Origin: Seminavis robusta
Taxonomy: Eukaryota > Bacillariophyta > Bacillariophyceae > Naviculales > Naviculaceae
DNA length: 64,000 bases
Assembly (NCBI GenBank): GCA_903772945.1
Contig: CAICTM010000340.1
Coordinates: 1-64,000, forward strand
Direction: 5' to 3'
Part shown: positions 29,917 through 40,891 of the stretch, one piece after another
How positions within the stretch are numbered: the stretch's first letter is position 1
Layout: each line of letters begins with the position of its first letter
Translations under genes and position numbers: made by a program
The notes under the pieces: model-generated
The model's input: only the letters and a program-made list of their open reading frames with translations
What the model was told of the DNA's origin: nothing
Database searches by the model: none

Positions 29917-31314
29917 ATGCCCAGCAAACCTCAGGCGGCTGGATCCACCATGGCTTCTAACTTAGAGGACATCAAAGCATCGGATGCTGCCACACCTGGT
30001 TCATTTCCTGCCTCTAGAGAAAAATACGCGCAACGTAAGAAGCAAGAAAAGGGCGCCAAGCCGATAGCAGAAGAAGAGCCCTCCGCGAAACCTCGCTTCC
30101 CAGCATCTCGGCAAGCTTACGCAGAGCGAAAGAAGAAGACCGAGAACGTAGCGAGTCGCACAACCATTGAAAGGAGTCAGCAGTATCATGCCAGAAAAAA
30201 GGAGCGGCGGCAGGAGGGTACTGGAGCTGCTGGAGATACCGAACACGCCGAGGTCGATACCGAGGACCCTCCTTCCGTTCCAGAGCGGACTGCAAGAGGG
30301 GGTGCTGCTGGTGATCGCGCCAATCCTGTTCCAGTGGAAGATCTGGAAGCAGCGGTTCATGTACTTGATGCCCCAACGATTGCTGAAAGAGAAAACCCAC
30401 GACCTCCCCTTTTGGAAGCCAGAATTGTATTTGAGCCCGAAATTGTACGGGCCGAGCCTGCTCCAGCTACAGATCCCAACCAACAAGAGACGGAAGACAG
30501 GCAGGGGAAACTATTGATCAGTCGTCGCTGGTTTTATTTGTTTGGCTTTGTGTTATTGATCGCTGCCATTGTAATTATCCTCTTTACTGTGGGTGCAATC
30601 CCCGGTCGCCAATCTAGCAATGACACCCTGCCACCACCGGCTGTTGAAAATGAGGCCAATGGGAATATCGCTCCAAGTCCCACAATCACAGAGACCCCCT
30701 CGTTCAGACCCACTAGCATTCCCACCAACTCGATGAGCCCCTCGACTCCATCGATTGCGCCCACCAGCGTTCCAACATTGTCCATGAACCCAACGTCCTC
30801 GACAACAAGCCCCACTGGAACAATCTACATGCACAACTCCAACCAAACCTTTTCCCTCATCTTCACATTGGATGGTCCCACTGGTGATGGTGCGATGAGG
30901 TCGCCATCACAAGTACAGGAGCTCGCAGGTTTCATGGAGAACACAACATCATCTTTCGCTCCCGATTATGCAACATCAGAGGAGATCAGAAATGTCACAT
31001 CCGTTTGTCTCTACGAGACCCAGAAGAGCTACGATGAGGATATCTGGGTGACCCTCACCTCTGGGAACGAAATGCAAAAGTTGGCAGTTCAAGAGAAACA
31101 GGGGGCGGTGTTTGGTCCAAGCCTGCAGTTCGGCAACACGTCCTATGAATACCAATTTACCATGATCTATGCTTCCAATACGGTAAACGTCGAGAATTAC
31201 ACCACATATTTTGAGCGACGCATCAACGACTCCAAGGATGCTGTAGCAGAAAAGTTGGAGGGCATCCTGGATGTCTCGCCAGAGAGTGCTCTTGTTGTCC
31301 GCGGTCTCCTTTGA
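29917..31314 (+). CDS. Single-pass membrane protein with basic repeats and a Thr/Pro/Ser stalk
   Basis: 465 residues from ATG 29917 (a second ATG with ACCATGG context is at 29950). The N-terminal cytosolic part carries three related basic repeats ('FPASREKYAQRKK', 'FPASRQAYAERKKK', 'SQQYHARKKERR'). An acidic/Pro region leads to a transmembrane helix ('WFYLFGFVLLIAAIVIILF', about residues 206-224). A 'PT.SP' stalk ('PTSIPTNSMSPSTPSIAPTS') and a compact C-terminal domain with many N-glycosylation sequons (NQT, NTT, NVT, NTS, NYT) follow. I do not recognise the ectodomain. The stalk type and topology resemble the LRR protein at 19.6 kb, suggesting a common style of surface protein. Confidence 0.75.
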   Translation: MPSKPQAAGSTMASNLEDIKASDAATPGSFPASREKYAQRKKQEKGAKPIAEEEPSAKPRFPASRQAYAERKKKTENVASRTTIERSQQYHARKKERRQEGTGAAGDTEHAEVDTEDPPSVPERTARGGAAGDRANPVPVEDLEAAVHVLDAPTIAERENPRPPLLEARIVFEPEIVRAEPAPATDPNQQETEDRQGKLLISRRWFYLFGFVLLIAAIVIILFTVGAIPGRQSSNDTLPPPAVENEANGNIAPSPTITETPSFRPTSIPTNSMSPSTPSIAPTSVPTLSMNPTSSTTSPTGTIYMHNSNQTFSLIFTLDGPTGDGAMRSPSQVQELAGFMENTTSSFAPDYATSEEIRNVTSVCLYETQKSYDEDIWVTLTSGNEMQKLAVQEKQGAVFGPSLQFGNTSYEYQFTMIYASNTVNVENYTTYFERRINDSKDAVAEKLEGILDVSPESALVVRGLL

Positions 31315-31685
31315 TCACTTCCTCCTCCCAGGCATGTGCCGGAAAACAAGTGCTGGCGGATGAAAGCGTCTGGAGGATAAACAGTGTCTAGCTACGGTAG
31401 GCCAGAATGCACGACTACATTAGTTTTGCTCCCACATAGATTGTTGTACAGCTTGTGTTGTGGATGCTTGGTCGTGGCTTCTTCGAACACTTTGTCCGGT
31501 AGCTGCTATTGGGGCAGGTCAATCCGGTTGCCTCTGGCGGCTACAAAGATCAAAGACCCAAGTTCTCGGTGGAGTCATAAAGTGATGGCTTCTCGCAGCT
31601 ACAAAATAGTAGTAGGTTGGTTGGGGGTTGGGGTTCTTCTTCTCGGTCTTACGTAGTGTTTGCCTCTAATGCCCCCCTAGCAATT
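31315..31685. other. Intergenic between convergent genes
   Basis: 371 bp separating the 3' ends of the membrane protein and the third glycosyltransferase. Nothing recognisable. Confidence 0.4.
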
Positions 31686-34024
31686 CTACTGTGAGGGATA
31701 GTAGGGATCTCTTGGATTTCGGAAGGTGATATTTTGAGGCACCGGACCAAAGCGCTCTGCAGAATCATGTAAGATCCTCAACGTGTGGTAAGACACAAAG
31801 TCTAGACCGTCCGGTAATGGCCATGGATGGTTTGGGGTTTCTGATGCCGTGAGATTGCATTTGCACCAAACTTGGATACAATTTCCCTTGCAATTGAACC
31901 CGCCATCGTCGCTATTCCTCCATTGCTCAGCTTGTGTAGCAGCCTTTTTGGGAAACCAGGCTCGTCCCATGTGAATTGTAGGAGTTTGCTTGTACAGTTT
32001 GTGGGCGAATTTTGACTCAATATCTCGGACTTGCAATGCTTTGAGAACGTCCGACTTGACGCTCAAATGAGCACAAGCAAAGTTATAACCGTACATTTCC
32101 TTCGCCCATGCCAAACCTAACGTTTCGTACTTTTTCAAAAGCTGTGGTTCTGCTTCAAGCCTGGCATGTAGCATCATTGTATAGCGTTTCCACCTGAAGA
32201 AATAGCGAAAAGGCATGAGTGGCCATGCATCACCGGTAATTGACGACTTGGATTTGTTCGTACCATGGAGCAACTTCCTTCAAGTCGGAAGCCTTGAGCA
32301 AGTACGGAACCTGAAGCGAGACAGATGAGACGACGTCGAGGAAATATTCAAGCACGCAGCCATCACGCAAGCCAAGGTAAATGTTGATTACTTACCCCAA
32401 CAAGGTCGATGTCTCTGTCACAATTTGTTAGGCAGAATAGTCTCCACAGTTCCTGGCATTGCGTAGGGTTCCATTCATAGAATGCCTTTTGCCCTCTCGC
32501 CTTTTTGCGCTTGACTGGAGACACCCAGCGATTCATATCTTTTAAGAACCAGCTATCTGGGTCCACCACCACTATGGTATCATCTGGATGAGGTGCATCT
32601 TTGGACTGAAACCACTTCATAATGACATCTGGCTTGTTGATTGGAGTGTAAAAATTGCTCTCAGGAGTTCTGGGAGCTGTAAATGTTGGAAATCGTTCCG
32701 CAAGATCGTCCGGCTGTTTGGCGGATAGCAGTCGAATCCAGCTGGATTTGGTTTGGTTGGAATCCAAAAAGGAAAAGGCACTGGCAAGCACTTGATATCC
32801 AAAGTAGTGTGCCGAAGTGACACTAAAAACAATTTTGGTGTGAGGCTTGTATATGTCGGCTGCTGTAGTGAATTGTTTCTGAAGTGCTTCGGGTATTTGT
32901 CTTTTGCCAAATATGGCCGTGTCCGTGTTGGATGCGGTGTGCACCATGAACCTCACATGGTTAAAGCTGTACCACCGTCGCAACGCATCAAAGTCAAAGC
33001 AACCATCCTGCTCCACCAACACGCCCACGTATGATTCCCCCGCTTCGCCCCTCAGCACTTCTGCGAGACCTGAACCTTGGACACGAGCCGAACTCGGAAA
33101 AGTGTCCGTCTTTAGCAATGCGGGCTCCTTCCCGTGTGCTTCCATGAATTGCACTGGTTGGGAAGAACAATTGGAATTCGAGTACAAAAATAGAGTTGTT
33201 TTGTCGCCTTGCACTAGCTCCAGTTCTTTTGAAACTGGTAGTGTAGTCTCCTCAACTTTATCGGAAATTTTTGGGTTTGACAGTGGTAGTGTAGTCTCCT
33301 CACCGTTATCGGAAATTTTGGCGTCACTTGGTTGTGTATTGTTGGCATGCTCTTGATGGACAGCTGCCTCTTTGGTTTCTTTCTTTGGTAATTTGGCGTC
33401 ACTTGGTTGCGCATTGATCGCTTCTTCTTGGACATCTACCTGCTTGGTTTCGTGTGGTGGTGGTGTTTCTGTCGCTGTTTTGGACTGTTTCTCTACTGCT
33501 GGCAGGTTTTTCTTCTTGGTTTTCTGTGGCTTTTCTTTCTTGGCTTCTTTCGCAGTCTTGGACTGTTTCGGTTTTTCCGATTGGTTTTCCTTTGCGCCGT
33601 CCGATTTCTCTCTTACTCTGACAGAAGAAGCTTTCTTGTCTAATAGAAGCGATTCCGTTGGTGTTGGCTGTTTGGTATCTTCTGGTTCTGTTTTGGCTAC
33701 AGTTGCCAGATCTTGTTCTTTGGGTGGCAATTTTGTGGTCGTTGTCAGCTGATCTTTTTGTTTTGGGGTATATCGAGAAGGTCTTGGTTTATCTTGTTCT
33801 TCTGCTTGTGGCTTGGTTGCTGCTGCTTTTGTCTCGTATTTTGTGGGAGATGCCGAGGAGAGGTCTCTTGTGGTAGGAACATCTAGTAGTTCATGTTCCT
33901 GATCCAGCCCTTGAGTTGGTCGGGTGGCATCATATCGAATGAACTGGATAAAACAAACAGCCAGAGCCACCACAAAGACGAAGCGGACGCTGATTTTACT
34001 GCCATCTGGCTTGCTGTTACTCAT
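31686..34024 (-). CDS. Type II membrane glycosyltransferase, SGT1/HPAT-like, paralogue 3
   Basis: Three exons: 34024-32396, 32310-32264 (only 47 nt) and 32193-31686. They are separated by 85- and 70-nt GT-AG introns that exactly restore 'VGVPYLLKASDLKEVAPWWKRY'. The product is 727 residues. A signal anchor ('ISVRFVFVVALAVCFIQF') is at about 10-27. A long Lys/Glu/Thr/Pro-rich stem (about 45-275) follows, with internal repeats 'EETTLP' and 'QPSDAK'. The shared block 'VQGSGLAEVLRG' and the catalytic region 'FSVTSAHYFGYQVLASAFSF', 'VVVDPDSW', 'WAKEMYGYNFAC', 'IHMGRAWFP' complete it. The intron positions differ from paralogue 2, and the stem is far longer, so it is an older or faster-evolving member. 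Confidence 0.72.
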
Positions 34025-34713
34025 GTTGCACTCGTCGATACTTACTTGCTATTGGAGACTGGCTATTGTAGCTACAGGCATATAGTAACAATGGAGGAGC
34101 TTCCAACGAGGTACGGTACCGGTGTGAGGAAGCGCGCGAAGATCTGGCGGAACGGCGCAAAGATCTGGCTGACACCGAAAGACTTGGAGGAGAGCACCAA
34201 AAATCCGGGAGAGGCCGTCGCTCCCACTGAGCCAACAATACCCGGTACCGTAAAAGTAATGGAGGCAAGTTACCCAAGCAAAACATCCATAGACGACTGC
34301 TAGCTAGCCAGTAGAGCTACGGTAGGTGACATAGCGAAGGCAACATAAATAGGGATACCGTCTGAGAAAGCTAGCTAGAAAGGTTGTATCTATATGCATA
34401 CCTCTAAGGTAGTCTACAGTGTACATATGTCATTTGACAGAATCAAAGAAAGCAATCATGACACATCGTGGGTAATGGCCACCGTAGCTTCCCAGTTCAA
34501 AAGGATCCTTTCGATAAAAATCAAGCAGGTTCCCAGAGGGTATCTTAGACTGACACCGAGGTCCGACCTTTATCGTAGTCCTTGGTACCGGTACTGGTAC
34601 TTGTTGAATAAATAGATGTATTCTCAGCTGATCACAACACTGAGAAACAGTCCAATGGCTGAAATGCTGTTGGTGGTCTTGATGTTATAATTCACAGCTG
34701 CCAATTTTCGGTC
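34025..34713. other. Intergenic
   Basis: 689 bp upstream of paralogue 3 and downstream of the NXD1-like gene. Contains GGTACGGTACCGG near 34112 and GCTAGCTAG near 34300 and 34370. Short open frames here have no support. Confidence 0.4.
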
Positions 34714-35697
34714 TCAATCAACCACATCCGGATCTCCCGCAACCAATGTTACATTCTCCACTCCCACGGACGCCAAAGGATGACTTCCTTGCAACAAGCT
34801 CTGAACCTCGTGTAACATGCTACTGTCCGCAACGTCTCCAAACTGAAGAGACTTGGAACGGTCCAACCCCAAGGAAGACGGCTTTTCAATACTCAAGGGA
34901 TACTGCAAAAGTGGTGAAGGCTTGCTTGCTGCAGCCTCGTTGTTGTCTACCGGTAAAAGTCCACTGAAGCTTGGCAGGGACACATCCAATTTTTCCAGAA
35001 TGAGTTTTGGGATGGTATTTGTTGTTCTGTCGTTATTGTTGGGGACCGTTGTACCCCAACCAGAGACTTGAATCACATTGTCCGACAAAAGGATGGATCC
35101 GTGCTGATTGGAGATTTTGGTGGATTCCTCTGACGAAGAATCAGCAATAAAGTTGATTGGCAAAACTGTAGCTGGCAGTCCCCAAAACTCTTGTCCATAC
35201 TTGGCAGCCTCCTCGGAATCGACGATTATGTGAGACGCCCATGCACCAATGAATGGAGGCCGTGCCACCAAACTGGACAAGAATGCCACTTCACGGTAGG
35301 ATCCAATAGGAGATTCTTGATATTCAATGCAAAAGATTCCACCCAGTGTATACCCTCCCAACGAGAGAAGAATTAAGGGTGACGCATTGCCTTGGCAGGG
35401 TGGACAGTACTGCCTAGCATTCTTCGTGGGAATGGCTCGAAATTGGTAGTATATGCGACTTGCTTGAAACTTCCATGGTGGCAGTGGCGGCGCTTCCGAA
35501 CTCTTGGATGCCGACAAAGAAGAATGACGGTGTCTACCCAATGCTGCCTGATTATATTGGTAGATTGTCTTTGCTGTTGTGGGGAAACTTTGGACAAGGC
35601 TGAACGAAGAGCCAGCACTCAGCAGAATCAGCAGAACCAATGTGGATCGCATTATCAAGCTCGCATCGTTTCGCTTATTGACAGATGCAAACATCAT
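34714..35697 (-). CDS. NXD1: NXD1-like protein (acetoacetate-decarboxylase fold), predicted plastid-targeted
   Basis: 327 residues from the ATG at 35697; the internal ATG at 35652 ('MRSTLVLLILLSAGSSF') would start directly at a signal peptide and is a strong alternative. The leader ends 'SLVQSFPTTA', a plausible diatom plastid-import cleavage site with Phe at +1. The mature part has 'PWKFQASRIYYQFRAIP', 'GGYTLGGIFCIEYQESPIGSY', 'EVAFLSSLVARPPFIGAWAS' and 'VDSEEAAKYGQEFWGLPA'. These match the order seen in NEOXANTHIN-DEFICIENT 1 and other acetoacetate-decarboxylase-like proteins. In plants NXD1 is needed for neoxanthin formation but its reaction is unproven. A carotenoid role in this organism is inference. 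Confidence 0.72.
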   Translation of the reverse strand: MMFASVNKRNDASLIMRSTLVLLILLSAGSSFSLVQSFPTTAKTIYQYNQAALGRHRHSSLSASKSSEAPPLPPWKFQASRIYYQFRAIPTKNARQYCPPCQGNASPLILLSLGGYTLGGIFCIEYQESPIGSYREVAFLSSLVARPPFIGAWASHIIVDSEEAAKYGQEFWGLPATVLPINFIADSSSEESTKISNQHGSILLSDNVIQVSGWGTTVPNNNDRTTNTIPKLILEKLDVSLPSFSGLLPVDNNEAAASKPSPLLQYPLSIEKPSSLGLDRSKSLQFGDVADSSMLHEVQSLLQGSHPLASVGVENVTLVAGDPDVVD

Positions 35698-36255
35698 GTT
35701 GCTGAGAGTATCATCGCAATCTTATCCAATGCAACCTGGAGAAGGCACTCAGCACAAAACAAAGCAACGAAAAATGCTAGCTAGAATGATAAGATTCGAA
35801 ACTCGATTATTTGGTCGCGAATCGTGACTAATCGAGTCGCTAGTACGTGGCGTCGGAGGCAGCTTTGCTGGATACTCTTCGTACCGACACCGTAAAAGAC
35901 CCAAAAGGATGAAAGTGCGTAAGGTACGAGTGCGTTGATGGGGAAGCGACCATGACGTTAGCCGAGAAACCAATCAATCCGATTATTTGTGCCGGCCTTT
36001 CTCGAAATAGAATTCAATACAAATCTGTGTTGCAGTAGCTGCTCTCAGTGTTTAGCGTTGATTGCTGCTGTTGAACCGATTTTGGACAAGGAGCTTTCCT
36101 GCCACCTCCAATTCAAAACGCACTCAAGGGTCCACAATTCAATATTCCCCTGCCACCAAGTGTTGGCTTGATTTTGGACCTTATCCAACAACTCCAATAA
36201 CATTTGTCAATATAGACTTCAGGCACTTGCTAGCAGTCTTCAGTTGAACGAAAAA
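35698..36255. promoter_or_regulatory. Divergent region, NXD1-like / Kre6-like
   Basis: 558 bp between two head-to-head start codons. Contains GCTAGCTAG near 35777. No gene. Confidence 0.4.
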
Positions 36256-38552
36256 ATGGTGTGCTACACGGGAAAACGCCGAGAAGGCACGGCTTCTGCT
36301 TTCCGGGTGCTCCTGTGCTTGTTGTTGATTGTGGCCGGGCAAGCTAGCTTTATCGACATGGACACACCGTTGGACAGGCGAACCACGACATCTATTGTTG
36401 ATGGATCGGTTTATCACCTCGTAAGTGCCCCCGCTGGTTGTCTTCCAACGGGTAGCTAGCAACTGAAGGCGTCTTGTATGCCTCATTTTCTTGTATATCC
36501 ATCCAAATTCCAGGTCATGTCAGATGAATTCAATACCGACAATCGAACTTTGACAGACGGTCATGATCCCATGTGGACAGCCTTGGATAGATCCGATGAT
36601 GACGCGTCTTCGGCAGGAGGAGGTTCTCAGCAGTTCTACAACTCAACCAATGTTCAGATTGTAAATGGGTCGCTCCTGATACATACAACTCTGGAGAAGA
36701 CCGAGTGGACGAGATTTGATCACGTCAAGAAAAAGTGGACACAAGAAACCACCTATTACAAATCTGGAATGGTGCAATCTTGGAATAAGTTTTGCTTTAC
36801 GGGAGGCATTGTCGAAGTGGACATGATTCTGCCAGGACATCCCAATATTGGAGGTTTGTGGCCTGCTGTCTGGATGTTGGGCAATCTAGGCCGAGCCACC
36901 TACGAAGCATCGACCAACAATATCTGGCCCTGGAGTTTTGATAAGTGCGATAGACAAATGCAGCCGCGGCAAGCCATTTCGGCCTGCAACCGGCAGAATC
37001 ACTATGGCCTGCATCCGTTCCAAGGAAGGGGGGCTACAGAGATCGATATCATTGAAGTCATGACAGGAGACTCGGGTGGTTTCTTTGCTGCCACGGATCC
37101 TCCTGTGGCACTTCCTTACGCTGACATGACTCTTCAGGTAAGTGATGTGTCTCTTCTCTTGCCTTTCAGAAAACCAAGTCCATCGTTGGCTGATCAAATC
37201 TTCGTTGTTCCTCCTTTGCGTAGTTGGCCCCTGGAATTGAGAAGAATCGTCCCCAATCAGGAGGACTGCCAAAAAAAAATGAGACCAAGGTGCATGGGTT
37301 CACACAGTTTCAGGCAAACACCTGGTACGAAGGCCTGGAATACGCTGGCAATACATCCATTAACCCTTTCTTCTACGGAACTTACTTGGCCAAAACTAAA
37401 CCTGGAGAACCAGTGACAAGAACGGCGAAACAAGCCTTCCAAGCAGATGCGGTGGGAGTTGTTCACCAGCTGACACCTTCGCACTTCGAAAAGATGCACA
37501 CAATTCGACTGGAATGGCAACCGGGCCCTGGTGGTCGTCTCGACTGGTACACAAAAGGATACCAAAAGACTAATGAGAACGGTACCTACTACGACGTGGG
37601 TGACGGTGATGGACCGGATTGGGTCCCAGTATTGACAATCAAAGATGAAGTTCTTAAGAAAACCATGGGATCCCAGATCCCTATCGAACCGACCTACTTG
37701 ATCATGAACACAGCAGTGTCATCAACATGGGGTTTCCCTTACGATGTTCCCGACTGGTGTACCAAATGTTACGACTGCGATGATCCAACGTGCGCCTGTG
37801 CTTTTGCTCCTGGATTTTGCGAGATTTTGCGGCAAGGAGGCGTGTCCATGAAAATCGACTCCATTCGAGTATACCAGAGTCACAATGCCAGCGCCCACGT
37901 GGGGCAAAACCACACTTTAGGCTGTGATCCACCGGAGTTCCCCACAAGGGAGTTTATCCGAGGGCATGAATACAGATACATGCGCAATCCGCCATTCTCC
38001 TACGATGATGTCCATCCTCTTAAACGCATCCAGCGCGGCGGTGGGGCGTGCAAAACGGACGCAGACTGTGGCGGCAACAACCTGAAAACAAACCTGACGA
38101 AAACCTACGAAGCTGCAGTTAGCGGCAAGAAGCGAGCATTGTCAAAACCAACTCAAGGAATGGGACGTTGTGTGTCGCCGAGGGGTCTCTCGTTCATGTT
38201 CAGCACTGTAATCCATGACAGCGCCGCCAAGGTGTGCGTCTGCAACACCGGCTTCACGGGTCCACACTGTTTGTCCCAGGCCTTTTTCGAAGATGCCCCG
38301 AGTGCAGAACAGGACAAAAGAGACCGATCTCCCTTCCGATCCATTGTAGAATTTCAAGCAACGCCATTCATGCTGGTTATAGTTTGCACTTTGATTACCC
38401 TGGCGTTGGGCATTCTGGTGTACAGAGTCCAAGAAAGGAAGCGAGAGCTTCATGAATTGGAAGCACCAAAACTCGGTCAACCCAAATTTGTGGCCACAAG
38501 CAATTTCATGGGGGAAGAGAAGAATTTGCTCATCACGGGGACCAGCATATAA
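36256..38552 (+). CDS. Kre6/Skn1-family GH16 beta-glucan transglycosylase
   Basis: Three exons, 36256-36420, 36514-37137 and 37224-38552, all phase 0, give 705 residues. A signal peptide ('FRVLLCLLLIVAGQAS') is at the N-terminus. The GH16 domain follows from about 56, with 'MSDEFNTDNRTL', 'TGGIVEVDMILPG', 'GLWPAVWMLGNLG' and the catalytic ExDxxE as 'TEIDIIEV' (Glu231, Asp233, Glu236). Then come 'HTIRLEWQPGPGGRLDWYT', 'YLIMNTAVSSTWGFP' and 'MKIDSIRVYQ', all Kre6/Skn1 hallmarks. A Cys-rich EGF-like segment ('CVCNTGFTGPHC') precedes a C-terminal helix ('FMLVIVCTLITLALGILVY') and a short tail. In yeast this family makes beta-1,6-glucan; in diatoms it is linked to branching of chrysolaminarin. The exact reaction here is inferred. 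Confidence 0.88.
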
Positions 38553-39394
38553 TCTTCTCAAATGAGTGCAGCTGCAACGCCACAAACGTGACATCCACCT
38601 ATGCCAACAATCTGTTCCATTTATGCGCTTCATCACATCGCCACGTGTTTTCAATGAAAATAAGCTACTAGTACGTATATCAAAAAGCCAAATCACTTTT
38701 GTAACTCAATCAAGTAACTCAGGCGCATCGCCACTTCACTAGTTCGTGCTGCCCTGGCCTGGGCTTCTCAGCCACTGGTGGAAACTCCGTTGTAGAATTG
38801 TTACAACACAGCGAAAACCAGCAAGGATAACACTGGACAGTTGATCAGGAGAAATACAACCTTATTCGTCGGCGTTTAGTTGAATAGAGCCGAGCCTACC
38901 TCTCTCTCCGGTACCATAGCATGGCCTACGTGCTAAGATCCTTGCCGAGTCTGGCTAGTGATGAACAATCACTTTGGGCACTTCCACCCGGCAACACGAC
39001 TTTGAGCAAGGAAGAGCGGCGGCAACCTCCGCTGCTTCAAATTCTCAGTCTACAGGATTGCCATGGAGGTGCAGGGTTTGTGTTCACTTGCTTTTCGTCA
39101 AACTGCATGTTTCAGTAAATCTTCCACTTTGAGTCTTGCTAATGAATTCCAGACAGCTTCCGGATTGGTCACCTGTCAAAAAGCCTAGTAGGTGATATTA
39201 CGTGGAGCCCTCGAGATTGTCATTCTTCCAAATTCAGTTATTCTTCCAGTTTTCATCGCAAAGAAAGAAATTGATGATACCTGAAAACAGGTTACCGGTA
39301 CAGTACCCGCAACCTTGTCTTTCTTTGCCATCGGTTGCACTGTTTTCCTGGGATACTCCCTTGCCCTTCTAGCTAGCTAGACCCAATGATCTTT
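38553..39394. other. Intergenic between convergent genes
   Basis: 842 bp. A 65-codon plus-strand frame at 38921-39118 with an ATG has no recognisable content. CTAGCTAGCTAG occurs at about 39370, directly 3' of the next gene's stop. Confidence 0.35.
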
Positions 39395-40891
39395 CTAGTC
39401 TTCACCGTCACGGCTTCCACCACGGACATTCTGAAAACTGTCAAAGACACCAGATCCAAACCAACTTCTGTGCTGCATTCGTTCCTTCCGATCTTCCAGG
39501 ACCTTAAACAGTCTGTCTCCTAGGTAAGCAAGTTCGGCTATGGCATCCTGGCAAACAAATAGAACAATGGTGAGAAATCTTTTCCTACATGTTTGGCCCC
39601 ATGTATCGACTTTAGTTAGACTCACTGCGCTTTGCTGATGCCAAAGGGAATGTGGGGAATCCCTGTTGCAAAAACTTGCTCCAGGGTAAGCCTCCTCTTT
39701 GTTCTTGTAGATGTACTTGGTTGGATTGCCAAACCCAGTCAGCAAATTGACAAAGAAATCAACATATGGTGTGGCAATGGCCCCCAGCGCTGTGGTATTG
39801 AAGTACATGCCCTCCAAACCTGGTGTTGGGAGTCGATTCTCCTGAAAGAGGTATGCCCAGAGGAACGAGATTGCTGCCCCAGCCCCTTTGGTCAAAATGG
39901 GTAGTCCAATCCAAAGGGGCATTGGCAAATCGAGGCTTTCAGCTGCAATCTTGGCTTGTGGGAAGTAGATGTTTCTCAAAAAGTCGAGCTGCTCTTCGTC
40001 GTTGATGAAGATAGGAGCCACCACGTCATTCACTACTTGATTGCAGCAATCATAGGGAAGCGTTGACACACATATCCATGCTACAAGTGCCAAGACATTT
40101 TCTTCAAGCACAGGAATCTTTTGGTCTTTTATGAAGTTGGCCCATTCCGTAAAGGGCAAATCTTCATCCAATGGAAGGAAGGTGATTGCATCAACAGGCT
40201 TCCAAAAGGGAGTAATGTCCTCGAGAGTCAGCGAGTTGCTTCCAGTCCGGAATGCAGTTTCATTGAAATTGGGATCAGAAATCTCTCCAACACTTTGAAT
40301 GGACATTTGATATGCAAGATAGAGTGAGAGCCCTTGATTCTCAGTGTCAAAAAAGAATCCCAATTTAGTGAAACTGCCATGAAAATATGCTGAACCAATG
40401 GCTTGCATCGAGATTGATTTCATCAGTGCAGACTGAAAAGTGCTGTTGGAATGCCAACGGTCGTCATATTTACAAATCCTCAAAGCAGCATTGTAGTATG
40501 CGATATTTGAAACATAGTTGCACCTCTCTCTAACTTCCACAGTGCCAAATGAATTGAAGTTACCACCATATACCTCTGTCTTCTTAAGTTCGGTTTCCAA
40601 GAATGGACCACCACTAGAACTCCACATCGTTTCCTCGTTCTGTGCAGCAGGAAGGCTAATGTACATCTCATAGAATGAACGCCAAGCAACATCATGAGCT
40701 TCGATGACGGGCTCATCCCATTTTCCAAGGCAATCTAGAATTGCTTGATAGGCTCTTTCTGGGTATCTTTTGCCGTCCCAGCGCATTGCCATGTCATCCA
40801 ATACCAACTTTGTTTCATTCACAGCGTCTGCTTGATACTTTGGACTGATGACCACCAGAACAAGCAGCGTGTGGGATAGTCGCTGCATCAT
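39395..40891 (-). CDS. Secreted orphan protein
   Basis: Exons 40891-39626 and 39547-39395. The 78-nt GT-AG intron is a multiple of three without stops, so the unspliced frame is also open. Splicing (phase 0) joins 'LWHQQSA' to 'DAIAELAYLGDRLF' and gives 472 residues. A signal peptide ('MMQRLSHTLLVLVVISPKYQADA') starts the protein. The body is mixed alpha-helical with several Asn-X-Ser/Thr sites ('NET', 'NST', 'NTT') and motifs such as 'CNYVSNIAYYNAALRICKYD' and 'VAWICVSTLPYDCCNQVVND'. I recognise no family. A moderately hydrophobic stretch ('LPMPLWIGLPILTKGAGAAISFLWAYL') may be a membrane-associated helix. Confidence 0.65.
   Translation of the reverse strand: MMQRLSHTLLVLVVISPKYQADAVNETKLVLDDMAMRWDGKRYPERAYQAILDCLGKWDEPVIEAHDVAWRSFYEMYISLPAAQNEETMWSSSGGPFLETELKKTEVYGGNFNSFGTVEVRERCNYVSNIAYYNAALRICKYDDRWHSNSTFQSALMKSISMQAIGSAYFHGSFTKLGFFFDTENQGLSLYLAYQMSIQSVGEISDPNFNETAFRTGSNSLTLEDITPFWKPVDAITFLPLDEDLPFTEWANFIKDQKIPVLEENVLALVAWICVSTLPYDCCNQVVNDVVAPIFINDEEQLDFLRNIYFPQAKIAAESLDLPMPLWIGLPILTKGAGAAISFLWAYLFQENRLPTPGLEGMYFNTTALGAIATPYVDFFVNLLTGFGNPTKYIYKNKEEAYPGASFCNRDSPHSLWHQQSAVSLTKVDTWGQTCRKRFLTIVLFVCQDAIAELAYLGDRLFKVLEDRKERMQHRSWFGSGVFDSFQNVRGGSRDGED

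Noticed and set aside
33893-34303. Plus-strand frame at the 5' end of paralogue 3
   Set aside because: It overlaps the first exon of the glycosyltransferase in antisense, and its free part has no recognisable features.
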